NCBI GenBank assembly: GCA_930367215.1
Contig: OV884058.1
Location: 201,022,208-201,086,207, forward strand
DNA from: Pollenia angustigena
Lineage: Eukaryota; Arthropoda; Insecta; Diptera; Polleniidae
Direction: 5' to 3'
DNA length: 64,000 nucleotides
Part shown: piece by piece, positions 1 through 11,344 of the stretch
Numbering within the stretch: the stretch's first letter is position 1
How the letters are laid out: each line of letters starts with the position of its first letter
Made by a program: the position numbers and the translations under genes
The notes under the pieces: model-generated
Seen by the model: the letters and a program-made list of their open reading frames with translations, nothing else
Database searches by the model: none
What the model was told of the DNA's origin: nothing

Positions 1-1019
1 CTTTCACTTGTAAATAAACAATTAAAAATGGACTCCATCAGGGATACCAATGTGTAATACTGTAAACTATAGAAAAGTATACATCATACAGTTGTTGGCA
101 GCACTGCATGTTAATTTCTTATAACATGGTCCATACTACAGTACATTGGACCATGTTGTAAGTAGTCCATTTAAGCTACAATGGACTCCGTAGTCCAATA
201 TTATCTGTTGTGTTATCTGTAGGAATGTTAGTTGTAAATGTGTTTACGTTCTTCATGTACATAACTTGCTTCACACTTACGGAACTTTGGGAGAGAATGT
301 TTCATTTTGTTTAAACTTAACAGAGAAAAATCAACTCTAGTCGTTTCTCTTAGTTAAATAAAATAAGAAATAATTCATTTGAATACAATTTTTCTGTACA
401 TTAACAGAATATTTATCTAATTCTAATGTTTTTGAGTCATTGTCAATAAAGTTTTTTGGATTGTTTTACTGCTGATATACAGTCAAGTTAAAAAGTTCAC
501 GTACACTTGCCGTCATTAAAAAGTGGCTGATGTACTTATTTAAGAAAAAAATCAATTTGAAATGCTTTTTCTATAATGAAAACAATAACTGGCGCAAACA
601 TAATTTTTTCAGTTTTGGCCGATATTTTGTTTCACACATAATTGTCATAGATCCTTCTATTATTATAAAAAATATTAAGACAATGCGCTGCAAGCTTCTT
701 GTTTCTTTTTTACAATCATCATCGTGCGTTTTGGATTATTATTTAATTAGATACTAAAAAATCTGAAGTTGAAGGCTCAATTAAATTATTTACTTTTGGA
801 AAACTTAATACGTATTTTGTAATATCTCAATTACGGCGGTCTTGATCTCTCAGATCAAACGGTTGTTCACAACCCTTTAATTGTGAAATTTAAACAGAGT
901 TTATAATTGCAGATAATTTGTGGCTCAAAGAAGTTTCAGTGGTGGAAGACCCCACAGTGAAGATAAATATCTCAATTTTAAATTTTCACATGACACGCAA
1001 AATGTGTAAATTTATATTA
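1..1019. other. AT-rich DNA, no gene recognised
   Basis: No coding region can be supported; the short open frame at 530-757 has no recognisable domain and biased AT-driven composition. Around 125-155 there is a small inverted repeat built on CATGGTCCA and TGGACCATG. A related arrangement of the same words recurs near 54565-54640, so this is probably the edge of a dispersed repeat. The rest is unassigned. Confidence 0.5.
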
Positions 1020-1110
1020 ACTAGATGACCCGTGCGAATATTTCGCACCGTTAGTTGTCATTTTTGTAACATAAAATGAAAATAATTAATAGAAATTTTA
1101 GTAACTTCAA
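1020..1110 (+). repeat. 91-bp dispersed repeat block (copy 1)
   Basis: This block starts ACTAGATGACCCGTGCGAAT and appears letter for letter, as far as I can read, at 42574-42664. The flanks differ on both sides. The opening words (actag, then gacccgtgcg and ttcgcac) resemble the heads of short retroposon-type repeats common in insect genomes; that class assignment is an impression from memory. Downstream to about 1900 lies AT-rich DNA including an open frame at 1231-1584 that I do not believe is a gene. Confidence 0.7.
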
Positions 1111-3009
1111 TACATTTTAAAATATAAATTTTATCAATGAAAATATTTATTTTTCAATTTCTAATTATTTTTCGTCATTAGTGTTAGAAATAAGCTTTAA
1201 AATGAGATATCATTCATTAAATTTGATGCGGTGGTATGGGAGATATTTGCAACCGACAAAAAAAAGTGCTTTAGAAATAATATATATGATGATTTGACCA
1301 ATCACTGCCAAAAAAGCAAGTTACTCAAAGCAGTAATTTTAGCAATTAGTGATGAAGAATTTTATGTACTCTCAATCGATACCAACCATGACTGTGAAGG
1401 AGAAAGTTTATTTTTTCATATAAATCTCAGTCAATTGGTCAATTTCAACCTCCTGTGCGATATTTTAAAAATTTTACAAAAACTCAGAAAAGTGATTTTT
1501 TTCGCCTTGTATTCATTGCCTTTTTTAAAAGCACCAAAAATTCAAGAGCTTAAAAAAATGTTTCAACAAAATCGAAAAAATTGAGATTTGCACCCAGGAA
1601 CTTCTTTAAAACATTTTAGAGAATGAAAATGAAAACTTTTTGAAAATATGTATCCCCTGGTACACCTTGGAAGGGCAACGGTTTGATTTTTAGGGATTTC
1701 GAGAAAAATGCACTTTTTGAACAAAATTTATCAACTGCGTAAAGTTTTTTTGTTTTCATTAAGTTTCAGCTAGAGCAATTCAGAGTCCTATGTCTTAAGC
1801 TACAATCATTACAATCATGTAATCATAACCTAACCACTCCAAAGGTCAAAGGACAAGTTCAAAGGTAGTGTTGATAAAAGTTAACTAAACTATTTTCTGT
1901 AATTGGTAGACAAAAATTTCCCAATACTTTTTTAACGTTATAAAAGCAGTTTTATTCAAATACATATCTGCATAATAAAAGTAAATATTCTTAATTATAA
2001 ATAGAAACAGTTAAAGCTATACTGCTTTATGTACAATGAAATCTTCTATTCTAAAGCTATATTCACACCTATTAAATATTTGACGTCCTACACGTAACCA
2101 TTAGTTTTATTAAAAAAATTTTGGCTTTTTCAATACGTTTGCTGGATCAAACATCATTTAAAAGTTTCTAAATTACAGTATACAATTATCTTCTTACAAA
2201 TAAACTTAAGTAAATCAATAAAAATCGCTTAAGTTATAGCTATAGTTTGATCAATTTGCTGGTCATGCTTTAGTCATTGGAACAAATGTTCTCAACTTTA
2301 AAACCCATATAACTTCCAACGAAAGAAAATAATAATAATTAAGAAATCAAATCAAAAAGTCAAAAATCAAATAAATTAATTTGACATTACATGGGTAAAT
2401 AATGACAACTCTCCCTAATGAATATACCTGGTACTTATCATACTATGGGTCTGAACATACCTTAACTGATTCTTTATAAAAATTCATCACAAGTCATCAG
2501 AACTTTCATATAATATTCATTTACCGTCATTTAATACGAAAAAGCTTTTTTTTTAAATAACTTAACAAATTTTGAGAGGATCTCCGTGCTTTGTTAACGA
2601 GCTTCCATATTCTATGTAAGACTTATTCCTGTAAATCGTTTTACCAGCAAAAAACATTGAAAATGTTGTGTAGGGTATCAAAAGGTTGGACGTTATTTCG
2701 CAAATGTGACGTCGTACATTAAAACGAAGTTCATATATGTAATATATATAGAATAATAACTAGCTATTTTATAGGAAATTATTTAAAACAGGTTTTTCTA
2801 AGCGCATACCCGTGTAATCAGTATACTCTGGCATATCATCATTAATAGATTAACGCTTGAACAACGCTTCCAAATTACCCCAACTGCTTTTTAAACCCAG
2901 TCGCAAAATTGTGTTTGAGGATGGATAAAGCTCATTTTTGGCTAAAATGGCGGCAGATTGTGTGAGAAGAACCCCCAATTAACCGTACAAATTCCATTAC
3001 ATCCAGAAC
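1111..3009. other. unassigned AT-rich DNA
   Basis: About 1.9 kb with no recognisable protein domain on either strand, no clear terminal repeats and no target-site duplication that I could find. It may be decayed repeat sequence. Confidence 0.4.
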
Positions 3010-3756
3010 AGTTAAGAAAGTTTAGTCGTTCAAGCAGGGTTGTGAACTATTTCTAATCAAAAAGCGCCTTGTCCCCAATCAAAAAGCGCTAAAAAGCGCT
3101 AAATAAAATTTAAATAAAGAACTTAATGAAATGTTTAAGAACCAAGTTTTATTAATTACACTGGCCGTCAAAAAAAATCGTTCTAAATAAAAATATATGA
3201 AAAACAAAGATACTACTGCGCTAAATTCAACTATTTGGATTCAGCACGCTAAAGTGAATTAAAATCACATAATCCAGTTCTCTAGATCGACTTTTTTTTG
3301 TTTTTTGCCGAGCAGTAATAATAAAACATTAATATTTTTAAAAGCCTTTTCTGATATTTCAGGAAAATTAGAGAAATATAATTTCAAATATACACAGAAA
3401 GAATTATTTACTAAATCACCAGAAAATATGTCTTGAACCACGAAAATTTTGTACTATTCTCGTCCAAGCCAAAAATTTCTTATTGTATATAAACCTGTGT
3501 TTGCCTGATTTACGCAAAAAGTTATGACTCAAAACGAACTAAAAATTTACTAAAATACAGCTAAAAAAAATTTATTTTAATTCTGTAGTTACTTAAATAA
3601 AGTTTTCGCTGCTGTTTATTTTACAAAATCAGAAGAAAAGCCTAAATTTTTTCCATAAAAACGTATCGTTGATGTTTTTTAAGCGAGTTTATTCAAGAGC
3701 AAGTGCTGATTGATTAAGGTGTTAATAACAATTTATCGAAGAATTTTTATTGTCAA

Positions 3757-4270
3757 ATGGCTGGGCGAAATTCTCTTACATTAAATGAAAAAATTAAAGT
3801 TATAAATGTTCAAGAACAAGAAAAACTTTCAGTACGTAAAAATGCAAAACGGTATTGTAACATACAATATAAATTACATACAAATTTATTTTTTAAGATT
3901 GAGCATTGGGAAAACTCAGTCTGAGAGCATTCCAAAAACTAAGTAACATCTCAAAGCCAGATGGCAATCTGGATTTAACATTAATTATAAAAAGAATTGT
4001 CTTTCGACAAAAGCTTTGGAAGTTGACAAGTTGTGTTTTGATTGGTTTGCAATTGCCAGAAGCAAGAATTTGCCTTCAGAAATAATATCAAGTGATTCAG
4101 GATGTTGTAGAGCAAGAAATTGATAAAATTAAATCGCTCAAAGAAGCCCTAACACATATTGCACGTTTGAACGCAATTTGGAAACCCTTTTTGAAGAAAT
4201 GCACACAAAATGGAAACAAGCGAACTTTAAGCAGGCTATAATCCGCCAGTTCTTTTCCATTACCACATAA
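3757..4270 (+). pseudogene. pogo/Tigger-like transposase remnant (CENP-B type HTH)
   Basis: From ATG at 3757 the frame reads MAGRNSLTLNEKIKVINVQE and continues about 35 residues, matching the first helix-turn-helix of CENP-B/pogo DNA-binding domains. After frame breaks, 3990-4085 encodes LEVDKLCFDWFAIARSKNLP, typical of the second (Tc5/CENP-B) HTH. Close to the end, 4170-4270 encodes a lysine-rich tail ending RQFFSITT and TAA. The DDE catalytic core expected between them is missing. It lies inside the hAT-bounded element at 3035-4806. Several frameshifts and the missing core make it a dead copy. Confidence 0.65.
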
Positions 4271-4491
4271 ATTTATAGTTTATTGAAGTAAATTTTTTAA
4301 AAAGAAATTTTTTAATAAAAGTTCGATCTCATTTTAATTGTTTTATGTGTATGTATGAATCTTTAAATTAATATGAATTTAAAAAATAAATAAACATACA
4401 TATTTAAGTTGAAATGCGCTTAAATTTGTTTTACTTATAAAAGCAGATACATATATCCTTCCTTTTTAAATGAACTATCCCGAAGGCGGAC

Positions 4492-4545
4492 ACTTCCCTT
4501 TAACGGACAAATTTGCTGTGACGGTCGGTGTCCGCCTACGGGAGA
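4492..4545. repeat. short GC-rich hairpin
   Basis: In otherwise AT-rich DNA, GGCGGACAC and its complement GTGTCCGCC face each other about 30 bases apart, extended by CCCG and CGGG after a 2-base mismatch on each side. It could be the terminal hairpin of a short inserted element inside the hAT element. No duplication is evident. Confidence 0.5.
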
Positions 4546-5310
4546 TTTATTTTTGGATTTTCTTGTTTTAAGAAACGAAATGGATTTCTTTAGAAAATAA
4601 ACTTCTTTCCTTGTTTATAATGCTTTTCAGAGTAAAGTATTTACAAAACGGAAACAAATTTTGGTAAAATTACAAAAATGTTGGGTATCAATAAAAGCGC
4701 TAATTTAGCGCTCTTTTTAAAAAAAGCGCTAAGAAAAAAATATGCGCCTTTTCGACAGTTAAAAAGCGCTAAATCTAGCGCCAAAGGCGCTAAATTGGCA
4801 ACTCTGCGTTCAAGGCTGACCGTATAATAGCCTTCACCACAGTGTTTAAAAACAAATTTTCGAGAGTTTACCTTAATGGGGCCCATAACAATCATAGCGC
4901 CACCAGAACAAAGTTCTTTATGCCGAATATTATTTAGATACATTCATCTCTATGAGATTTGTTTGCCTTTAAGTGAGTTCAGGAAAAGGGTTTATATGGT
5001 TAATTTGAGACCTTCCAGCATAACATTTTGTCATGATATATGCGCTTACACAAAATTATTGTTTCGCAAATTTTATGGCAATACAGTTGTGACATTTAAA
5101 GATAATTGCGGAAGTAATATTTGTATGTGAACTATAGTCAAATATGGACCGATTTCAATGAAATGTAATAATATAAATGTAATCAAATTATCTGCAATAT
5201 TGCGATCTGTACTTTGCGCTCAAAGTTATATTGACAGCCATAAGATCGATTAAGGGCGTGTCAGATAAAACTTCGTCGCGTTAGGTGACGTCACAACGAC
5301 GACTCACTTG

Positions 5311-5714
5311 GGTCCTTATAGTGGTCCCTTTGCGATACCCCTAGCCAGTGGCAAAAGTCAGCCAGTATCCACCAGACTATTCTCACTGCAGACTCGAACC
5401 ACCCCGACTCCCCGCACAACAGAGAGATCGATTTAGTACCACATTGGACATATCGTCCAGACATGGCAATTCTGGTCTCCCAAAATGCCTAAGCCTAATG
5501 CCCTCCAGACCGGGTCCTTATAGTGGTCCCTTTGCGATACCCCTAGCCAGTGACATGAGTCAGCCAGTGTCCACCAGACTATTATCCATAGGTCACTGCA
5601 GACTCGAACCACCCCGACTCCCCGCACAACAGAGAGATCGATTTAGTACCAAATTGGACATATCGTCCAGACATGGCAATTCTGGCCTCCCAAAATGCCT
5701 AAGCCTAATGCCCC
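5311..5714. repeat. 202-bp direct tandem duplication
   Basis: GGTCCTTATAGTGGTCCCTT begins at 5311 and again at 5513, and the two units stay nearly identical for their length. It lies within the antisense LINE fragment and so arose after or during that insertion. Confidence 0.85.
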
Positions 5715-6180
5715 CAGACCGGGGCATTGGCAGAGAAAGTGAAACAACGTCTCCTCCTCCGCCTCATCATGATAACGTCTACAGTAGTCATTATTATTAT
5801 TATTACCCAGTGACCCGTAATGGCCGATATCACTGTCCTTATCCGGTCCCTGCCGAGACTAAGTAGCACGCGCGTTCTCGCCGCGTCATAGCCAGGCCCC
5901 AAAGTCCTGGCCATCAGGCAGATATGCTCCCCTGCCATCTCCCCTGAGCCCTTCTGTACGACTCTCGTCTGATAAGAGTCTTGTAACCTAGTACCCATAT
6001 CAGCATTACCCTGGAATGTTCCGCGATCTCATTAAGAGACATCCGGCATTCCACTGTTAACATAGATGTCGTGAAGACACCAGCCAGAGCCGCAATGGCA
6101 GCCTTGCTGTCCGTAAATAAACATATATCTCTCGATATACGATAGTACCTCAGCCAGTTTGCCGCCCGACTTATGGCATT
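5311..6180 (-). pseudogene. LINE 3' fragment (RNase H and C-terminal region), antisense, partly duplicated
   Basis: The minus strand encodes parts of the same LINE as 60410-61140. Readable pieces are the RNase H entry (TDSKAAIAALAG-like, around 6060-6120), the GHWV segment (near 5800) and the C-terminal CLSLGILG-type segment. The WVPGHSG block between them is missing. A 202-bp direct tandem duplication covers 5311-5512 and 5513-5714. It belongs to an RNase H-bearing non-LTR clade (I/Loa-like). It is not functional. Confidence 0.75.
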
Positions 6181-7044
6181 GTTTGGTAACCTTTAAACGC
6201 AGTTGGTAAATTTTACATTTAATTACTTGTTATAAAAATAAAATTTAAAAATTTTAGAAGATTAATTGCAATTGAATTTTGGAAAAAAATTATACTAGCT
6301 GATCATCAAAGCGCGCAAAAGATGATAGTTGTTTAACTTTTCACTTGACATGTTTCGTTTAATTATTTATCAGCCATTTCACAGAGTACAATTCCGTTCG
6401 GCAACGGAAGTCATTCCGTATTTTGGTGCTTCAGAAAGTTAATTACGAAAAAATTTTTCGGAATGAAACCATTTTTGTTTCCATGAACAGAATGGTAGTT
6501 TTCTGTATCTTAAAGGGCAAATAACTATCAAAATATATTTTCTATCAATAAACAAATACCTATGTTTTCTTAATTTATTTTTCAATTTCAAATTATTTTT
6601 AGCGCTTTATTTTACAAATATTTAAAACTCTTTACAAATACCTTACATAAATAAAAACTAAAATATAAATATTTTTGTAATGAGAAAAATCTTATCATGT
6701 AAAAGCATAATGTATTGAGTAAGAGAGAATACGGATACAAAATCTGACAAGCGGTCGGTAAATGCTTTTTTTCTAAACCATTTTATAAACTTATGTATTC
6801 TCATCACACCAGGGGTGTATTTTAACAGAGTATATTGAAGGTGATAGCATTTTTATACAATTACAAAAACAACTAAAATCAACTCAGGAAATTTTCATGT
6901 TGTTTTTGTAAAAATTGTAAAACTGCAACCATCTGCTTTTCTGTCATTATTTTTGATTTTACTTATACCATCCGTGTAAACATAAAGTATACTCTCAACA
7001 GACTTTTATTTTTTTCTTTTAAACACGGAGAGAATTTCGTAATA

Positions 7045-8942
7045 CAGTATTTTTCGTTTAGCTGCACATTCAAGTTTGCACGAAAATTCGTGCAGGTACG
7101 CAAAATATTCTCTTACGCAGTATTCACTTAGCAGCATAAATAATGTCATTAAAAGAATTCGCTTATCTGCATAAATGTGCACTTATGTAATATTTTTTCT
7201 TATTACAAAAATAGATTTAGTCATGCAATCATTATTTTCAACAAATTTTTTAATACAGTTTTAAATTTAATATTAATATACATATGTTTATAAAACAATT
7301 CATTTAAAAACAAGTAATAGTGCTATTTTCGGCTGTGCCGAATCATTTCGCTCTATATAATATCTAGATATAATAAATTAAAAAAATCAATTTAATTAAA
7401 AAGAAAAATAAAAACCGCGTTAGCATTAACATTGGTCGCGGCCTAGACCTATGTTAAATTATTGACTGGATATCAGAAAGTTTTATGCTTTTTTTAGAAA
7501 TTGGAACCAGCTTGAGTAAAATATCATGACTAGTAACAACAGTTTTAACCGATTTAAAATTATTTTCAGGAGGGGAATTTGTATTGGACCCATTGGTAAA
7601 TTATGAACCATTCATCCTAAAATTCTGTCGAGTGATTGCAGGTGATAAAAACATGGTGGAACTAGTTTTCGAGTTTACAGTGAATTTCAGAGAACTTCTT
7701 AGTATGGGATCTGAGATAAATTATGGATCGTATATCACAAAATTCCATGACATTTTTTCTGGCTATATGAAGCTAAGTTGGAAGAAATTTTACCTCACTT
7801 TCTATATCTGCTACGGTTTTAGGCGCATTTCATTAATTTCCCAGAGTAGGCTGTATATGGGGCCTATGGTAAATTATGGACAGATCTTTACGAAATTTAA
7901 CAGTAAAATTTCCAATCGTATAAAACGAATTTGTGCAAAATCTTATATTATTGCGTGCATTATTCCACCATTTATGTTAGTTTTTGTAACGAAATTATCA
8001 TCTTTTTAGGGTGGTGGTTCCACATTTTGATTCACAGCTCTGATCTTACGAAAACGATTTTGCTGGCTTTCAATTCCAAAATCAATTAAACAAATTTTTT
8101 TAAAAGTATTTCAATTTAATTAATGTGATAAATGAATCAATTATGTTTTTGTTGAAAGAAAATTTAAAATATAATTTTCATTTAATAAACATTTTAGTTG
8201 TTTTTTCGTTTAAAATAAAATAATATAAACTTGTAGATGTGTTGTTGGGAATTGTCAAAGCCTTAATACTTAATTTAATCAATTAACACATTTTTTGATA
8301 ATTTTTTTAATTAAAATTAAAAAAAATAATTTATTGAAAAAAAGTCACAATTTTCAATTTTTAAAATTTTTAGTAATCTTTATGATCATTTTGTTAATAG
8401 GTACAAACTCAACAAATTGTTTGCTTGATTTTTTCTGTATAGGATAACTTCAAGCAATTTGACACCAAATTTGTTCTTTTCTATTGAGTTTTTCGAAAGT
8501 GAGCGTGTTTTCAACAGACGAACAGACAGATGGACATGGCTAAATTGGCTTAGAATTACTCAAGGAGCCAGAAATACAAACTAAGTACACGCTCATTCAC
8601 CACTATTGGTGATGGAGGGTGCACACAATCACACCTGCCAGATCAAATGTATTTTAAATTTAAATTTTTATTTCAAAATTGAATTTTTTGCCTATCTTTT
8701 TCATAAAATAGCGATATGATACATTTTTTTTTTTTAATGAGGCACTTAAAAATAATATTTTGTATTAAAAATTAGCATTGTTGACCAAAACTCGAATGCT
8801 GTTATCCAAAATATGCACTTAAGCAAAATGCACGTACACGATTTTTTTCCAACAAAATTTAGCCATTCTACACAATGATTTGTATTTTGTGCAGATAGAC
8901 AAAAATGCAGTTAAGTGAAATGCAGCTAAACGAAAAATACTG
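7045..8942. mobile_element. pogo-like non-autonomous DNA transposon
   Basis: The ends are a perfect 22-bp inverted repeat beginning CAGTATTTTTCGTTTAGCTG, flanked on both sides by TA (7043-7044 and 8943-8944), as expected for Tc1/mariner/pogo insertion. The TIR closely resembles that of Drosophila pogo as I recall it. Inside each end, shorter versions of the word (ttcgcttatctgca, cacttagcagc, gcagttaagtg) recur, suggesting extra transposase sites. No transposase is encoded. The middle (about 7560-8600) contains a diverged repeat with reiterated 'ggtaaattatgga' words. Confidence 0.8.
7560..8620 (+). repeat. diverged tandem-like repeat inside the pogo-like element
   Basis: Words such as ATGGTAAATTATGGA recur about every 130-280 bases (7590, 7710, 7865), followed by an ending with ACAGACAGATGGACATGGC near 8520. 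The composition and endings recall family A. The long open frame at 7584-8009 is explained by this repeat and is not called as a gene. Confidence 0.45.
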
Positions 8943-8997
8943 TATTTTGATTCTACAAAGTCGTAATACATTGTATTACCGTGTTAACTGGCCTTAA

Positions 8998-9139
8998 GTG
9001 CCGGTTCACACACATCAAGATTGTCTCGTCAAGTCTTGAGTTTTTAAGAGAGAGGGCAAAAGAAATGGCATTCTCTTTTCCCTTCTATCCTAAAAGATCA
9101 AAACTTGACGAGTCAGTCTTGACGTGTGTGAACCGGCAC
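8998..9139. mobile_element. 142-bp MITE, TAA duplication
   Basis: The inverted ends begin GTGCCGGTTCACAC and the arms pair for about 45 bases around gacgagtcaagactt words. TAA flanks it at 8995-8997 and 9140-9142, typical of PIF/Harbinger-type MITEs. A second copy is at 18398-18538. Confidence 0.85.
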
Positions 9140-9500
9140 TAAGTGAAAGTGTTGCCATATTACACAGTGATAAAGACTGATGCTGTCAAATTGGTTACAT
9201 TAAAATCGCTTTAACAAAATTGTTCGGATTGATGAAAACGATTAGATTTTAAAGTACCAAAAATGATTTCGAACGGAATGGCAAATACGGAATTGGCAGC
9301 ATTCCGAACGGAATCTGCGATACGGCTGTATATTTCATTTTAGATGTCAAAGCGAATCTGTAACGCAACGCGAAGCAAAAGTTTTATCTGGCATGGTCTT
9401 TAGATCAACTCAAAAATGATTCTGAGAAGATTAGTGTTGAGCCAATTTTTGGCATTAGCAGAAACGAGTAATACCCTCTCCACTTTTGTGGTGGGGTTAT

Positions 9501-11209
9501 AAGAAGTAATTTCCTTTTCACTTACCTTAACTGCCATTTGTATTTTAATCCACCAAGTTTTGCACAAAATTTACACAATGCATTTAAAAGCCATGAATTT
9601 CAATTGAACACGTACACACTAACTCGGGTAAATACTGATATAAAAATTATTTAAACTCTTTCTTTCTCTCTTTCTATCCCTCTCTCTTCCACTTTAAATT
9701 CGTTTACAATTTCACACCTGTCGTTTGTTTGTGTAAATGGAATGAAATTAATTAAGTTACAAACACTTTCACATAAAATGAGAATACTGATGAAAAGAGC
9801 TTTACAAAATAAATCTCAAACTTAAATAGAAGAATAAAAACCGAATTAGTATTTTTAAATTTATACAAAAAGACTAAATATGTACATATGTACTTATGTA
9901 CTTTGTAATTCTATATGAAAAAAAAACAACAAAAGTAAACAAAAAAATCAAACGCGTTTCACAAGTGTTAATATGAATAAACAGCAAAAGAAAATATTAT
10001 GAAGCTGAAAGTGGTAGCGGCCATAAATCACAAAATTATTAATTAACATACATACATAAGTAGGTAGGTATATATTTTTATACAACTTGTCTTACGTTTA
10101 TATACATAACTTTTTTATCGGTAGATGTTTTTCTTGGAATGTTATTTTTTAATATGATTTTTTATTAAAACTTCTATATTTTTTTCTTAACATTTTTTGT
10201 TAATTCTTGTAAATTTGTTTCTTTTTTTTAATTAAGCAATTCGAAAATCCTACATATCTCATTTCTTTTTAATTTAAATTTTATTTATGTACCTAGAAAC
10301 TTTGAATATTATTTCAATTGTTGCCATTTTTTATTTACTTAATTTTTTTCTTTTATTTACAAAATTTTAAATAAATACATACATATGTACTATATACATA
10401 TGTACATAGATTTTTTCTTTTGAATTTATTTTTAATTATTTTTGGATTTTTGGTAACGAAATACGGTTTTATTTTGTTTACATATTAACACCATCACACA
10501 CATTTGCAAAAGAAATCACTTGTTTACACGTTTAACCGTCTTTTTCACACTCGTTTCTTGTTTCGTTTTAACGGTCATGCAATCATCAGTAGAAGTTAAA
10601 AAAAAACAAAAACAGTAATAATTAATAACCAACATTCATCCGCTAACTGTGGCTTAAAACTTACAGATTCACGTTCAAACTGAGCTCAATTTTACCTTAA
10701 TTTTTTAACAAAAGCTTTAAGCTGTAGTTGATCTCAGCGTTGCCGTTTTATTTACATAAAGCCAGAGCTGTCAAAATAGGAGGGGAACTTATCACCAAAT
10801 TGGGGATTTTATTTTGAAAGCGGGATTTGGGGATTTTTTTATAATAATTGTTGAATCATAGGGATGTTTCTTTAAATACTGCATAGTTTAATATTTTAAA
10901 CTACAATATATTTTTTTTCAACAACAAAAACAATGTTTGAAATGAAATTTTTTCTTTGACAAATGTTTCAATATATAATGACATTTAAGGGTATTTAATC
11001 AGATCACAATCAAAAAAGTTTATTGCAACAAATGTAACAGCGTTTCCCAACAAACTTTGATTTTTTCAATGCGTATAAAATGTTGATTCATATACTAAAT
11101 AATGGACATTTATGCTCTAGCCCATTTTTTAAGAATCGTGCAACTTAAAATCAATTTTAAACAAATTTGTTTCGACTTTTATTATAAAATAATCAAACAA
11201 AAACATACT
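9501..11209. other. AT-rich apparently low-copy DNA
   Basis: No open frame with a recognisable domain, no TIRs and no repeats shared with the rest of the window. There are CT-rich tracts near 9655-9700 and simple TA/CATA stretches near 10050-10400. It could be intergenic or intronic single-copy DNA. Confidence 0.4.
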
Positions 11210-11344
11210 GCCTGTTTAACGATTTCGAACGTTAATGTTCGCATAGAAAATTATACTTAAAACAAAAACAAAATTCTAAAATTTGTTTTTGTTTTATTTA
11301 TTATTTTCTATGCGAACGTTGACGTTCGAAATCGTTGAACAGGC
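11210..11344. mobile_element. 135-bp hairpin MITE
   Basis: Two arms of about 45 bases, starting GCCTGTTTAACGATTTCGAA and ending in its near-perfect complement, surround a short A/T-rich loop. TTCGCATAGAAAAT marks the inner end of each arm. No clear target duplication. Confidence 0.8.

Larger units (their letters stand above)
3035..4806. mobile_element. hAT-type element, 8-bp target duplication CGTTCAAG
   Basis: The element is bounded by CGTTCAAG at 3027-3034 and again at 4807-4814. Its ends are CAGGGTTG on the left and CAACTCTG on the right, i.e. short imperfect inverted repeats. Eight-base duplications and CAG-type ends are typical of hAT transposons. Both subterminal regions repeat the word AGCGCT many times (3065-3105 and 4695-4800), which suggests transposase binding sites. 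No hAT transposase is visible. The interior holds a remnant of a CENP-B/pogo type DNA-binding protein, so the element is non-autonomous or composite. Confidence 0.8.
5250..9394. mobile_element. 4.1-kb TIR element nested in repeat family A
   Basis: The left end GGGCGTGTCAGATAAAACTT is mirrored at the right end by AAGTTTTATCTGGCATG, with further matching around CGCGTT a few bases inside. Family A sequence stops at the left border and resumes at the right border (agatcaactc, then gattctgag), so this is an insertion. Flanking AAGATCGA and TAGATCAA may be a degraded 8-bp duplication. No transposase of its own is visible; the interior consists of a LINE fragment (5311-6180), a pogo-like element (7045-8942) and a TAA-site MITE (8998-9139). 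Confidence 0.6.
3010..9500 (+). repeat. dispersed repeat family A, copy 1, split by two insertions
   Basis: Family A is a recurrent repeat in this window. Its left end carries words like AGTCGGTCAAGCCCGACCAT and ATACCCTACACCACAGT, and its right end has AATACCCTCTCCACT followed by GTGGTG. In this copy the left end (3010-3034) stops at CGTTCAAG, resumes at 4807, stops again near 5250 and resumes near 9395, ending about 9496. The first gap is the hAT element at 3035-4806; the second is the TIR element at about 5250-9394. Other copies lie at 16225-17090, 17200-17660, 18885-19165 (minus) and 56085-56587. I cannot assign a transposon class. Confidence 0.6.

Noticed and set aside
1231..1584. 117-residue open frame
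   Set aside because: Starts without support, AT-driven composition, no domain; lies beside a dispersed repeat.
5348..5866. 172-residue + strand frame with internal repeats
   Set aside because: It is the antisense of a LINE fragment; its internal repeat is the 202-bp DNA duplication.
7584..8009. 141-residue open frame
   Set aside because: Explained by the reiterated ggtaaattatgga repeat inside the pogo-like element.
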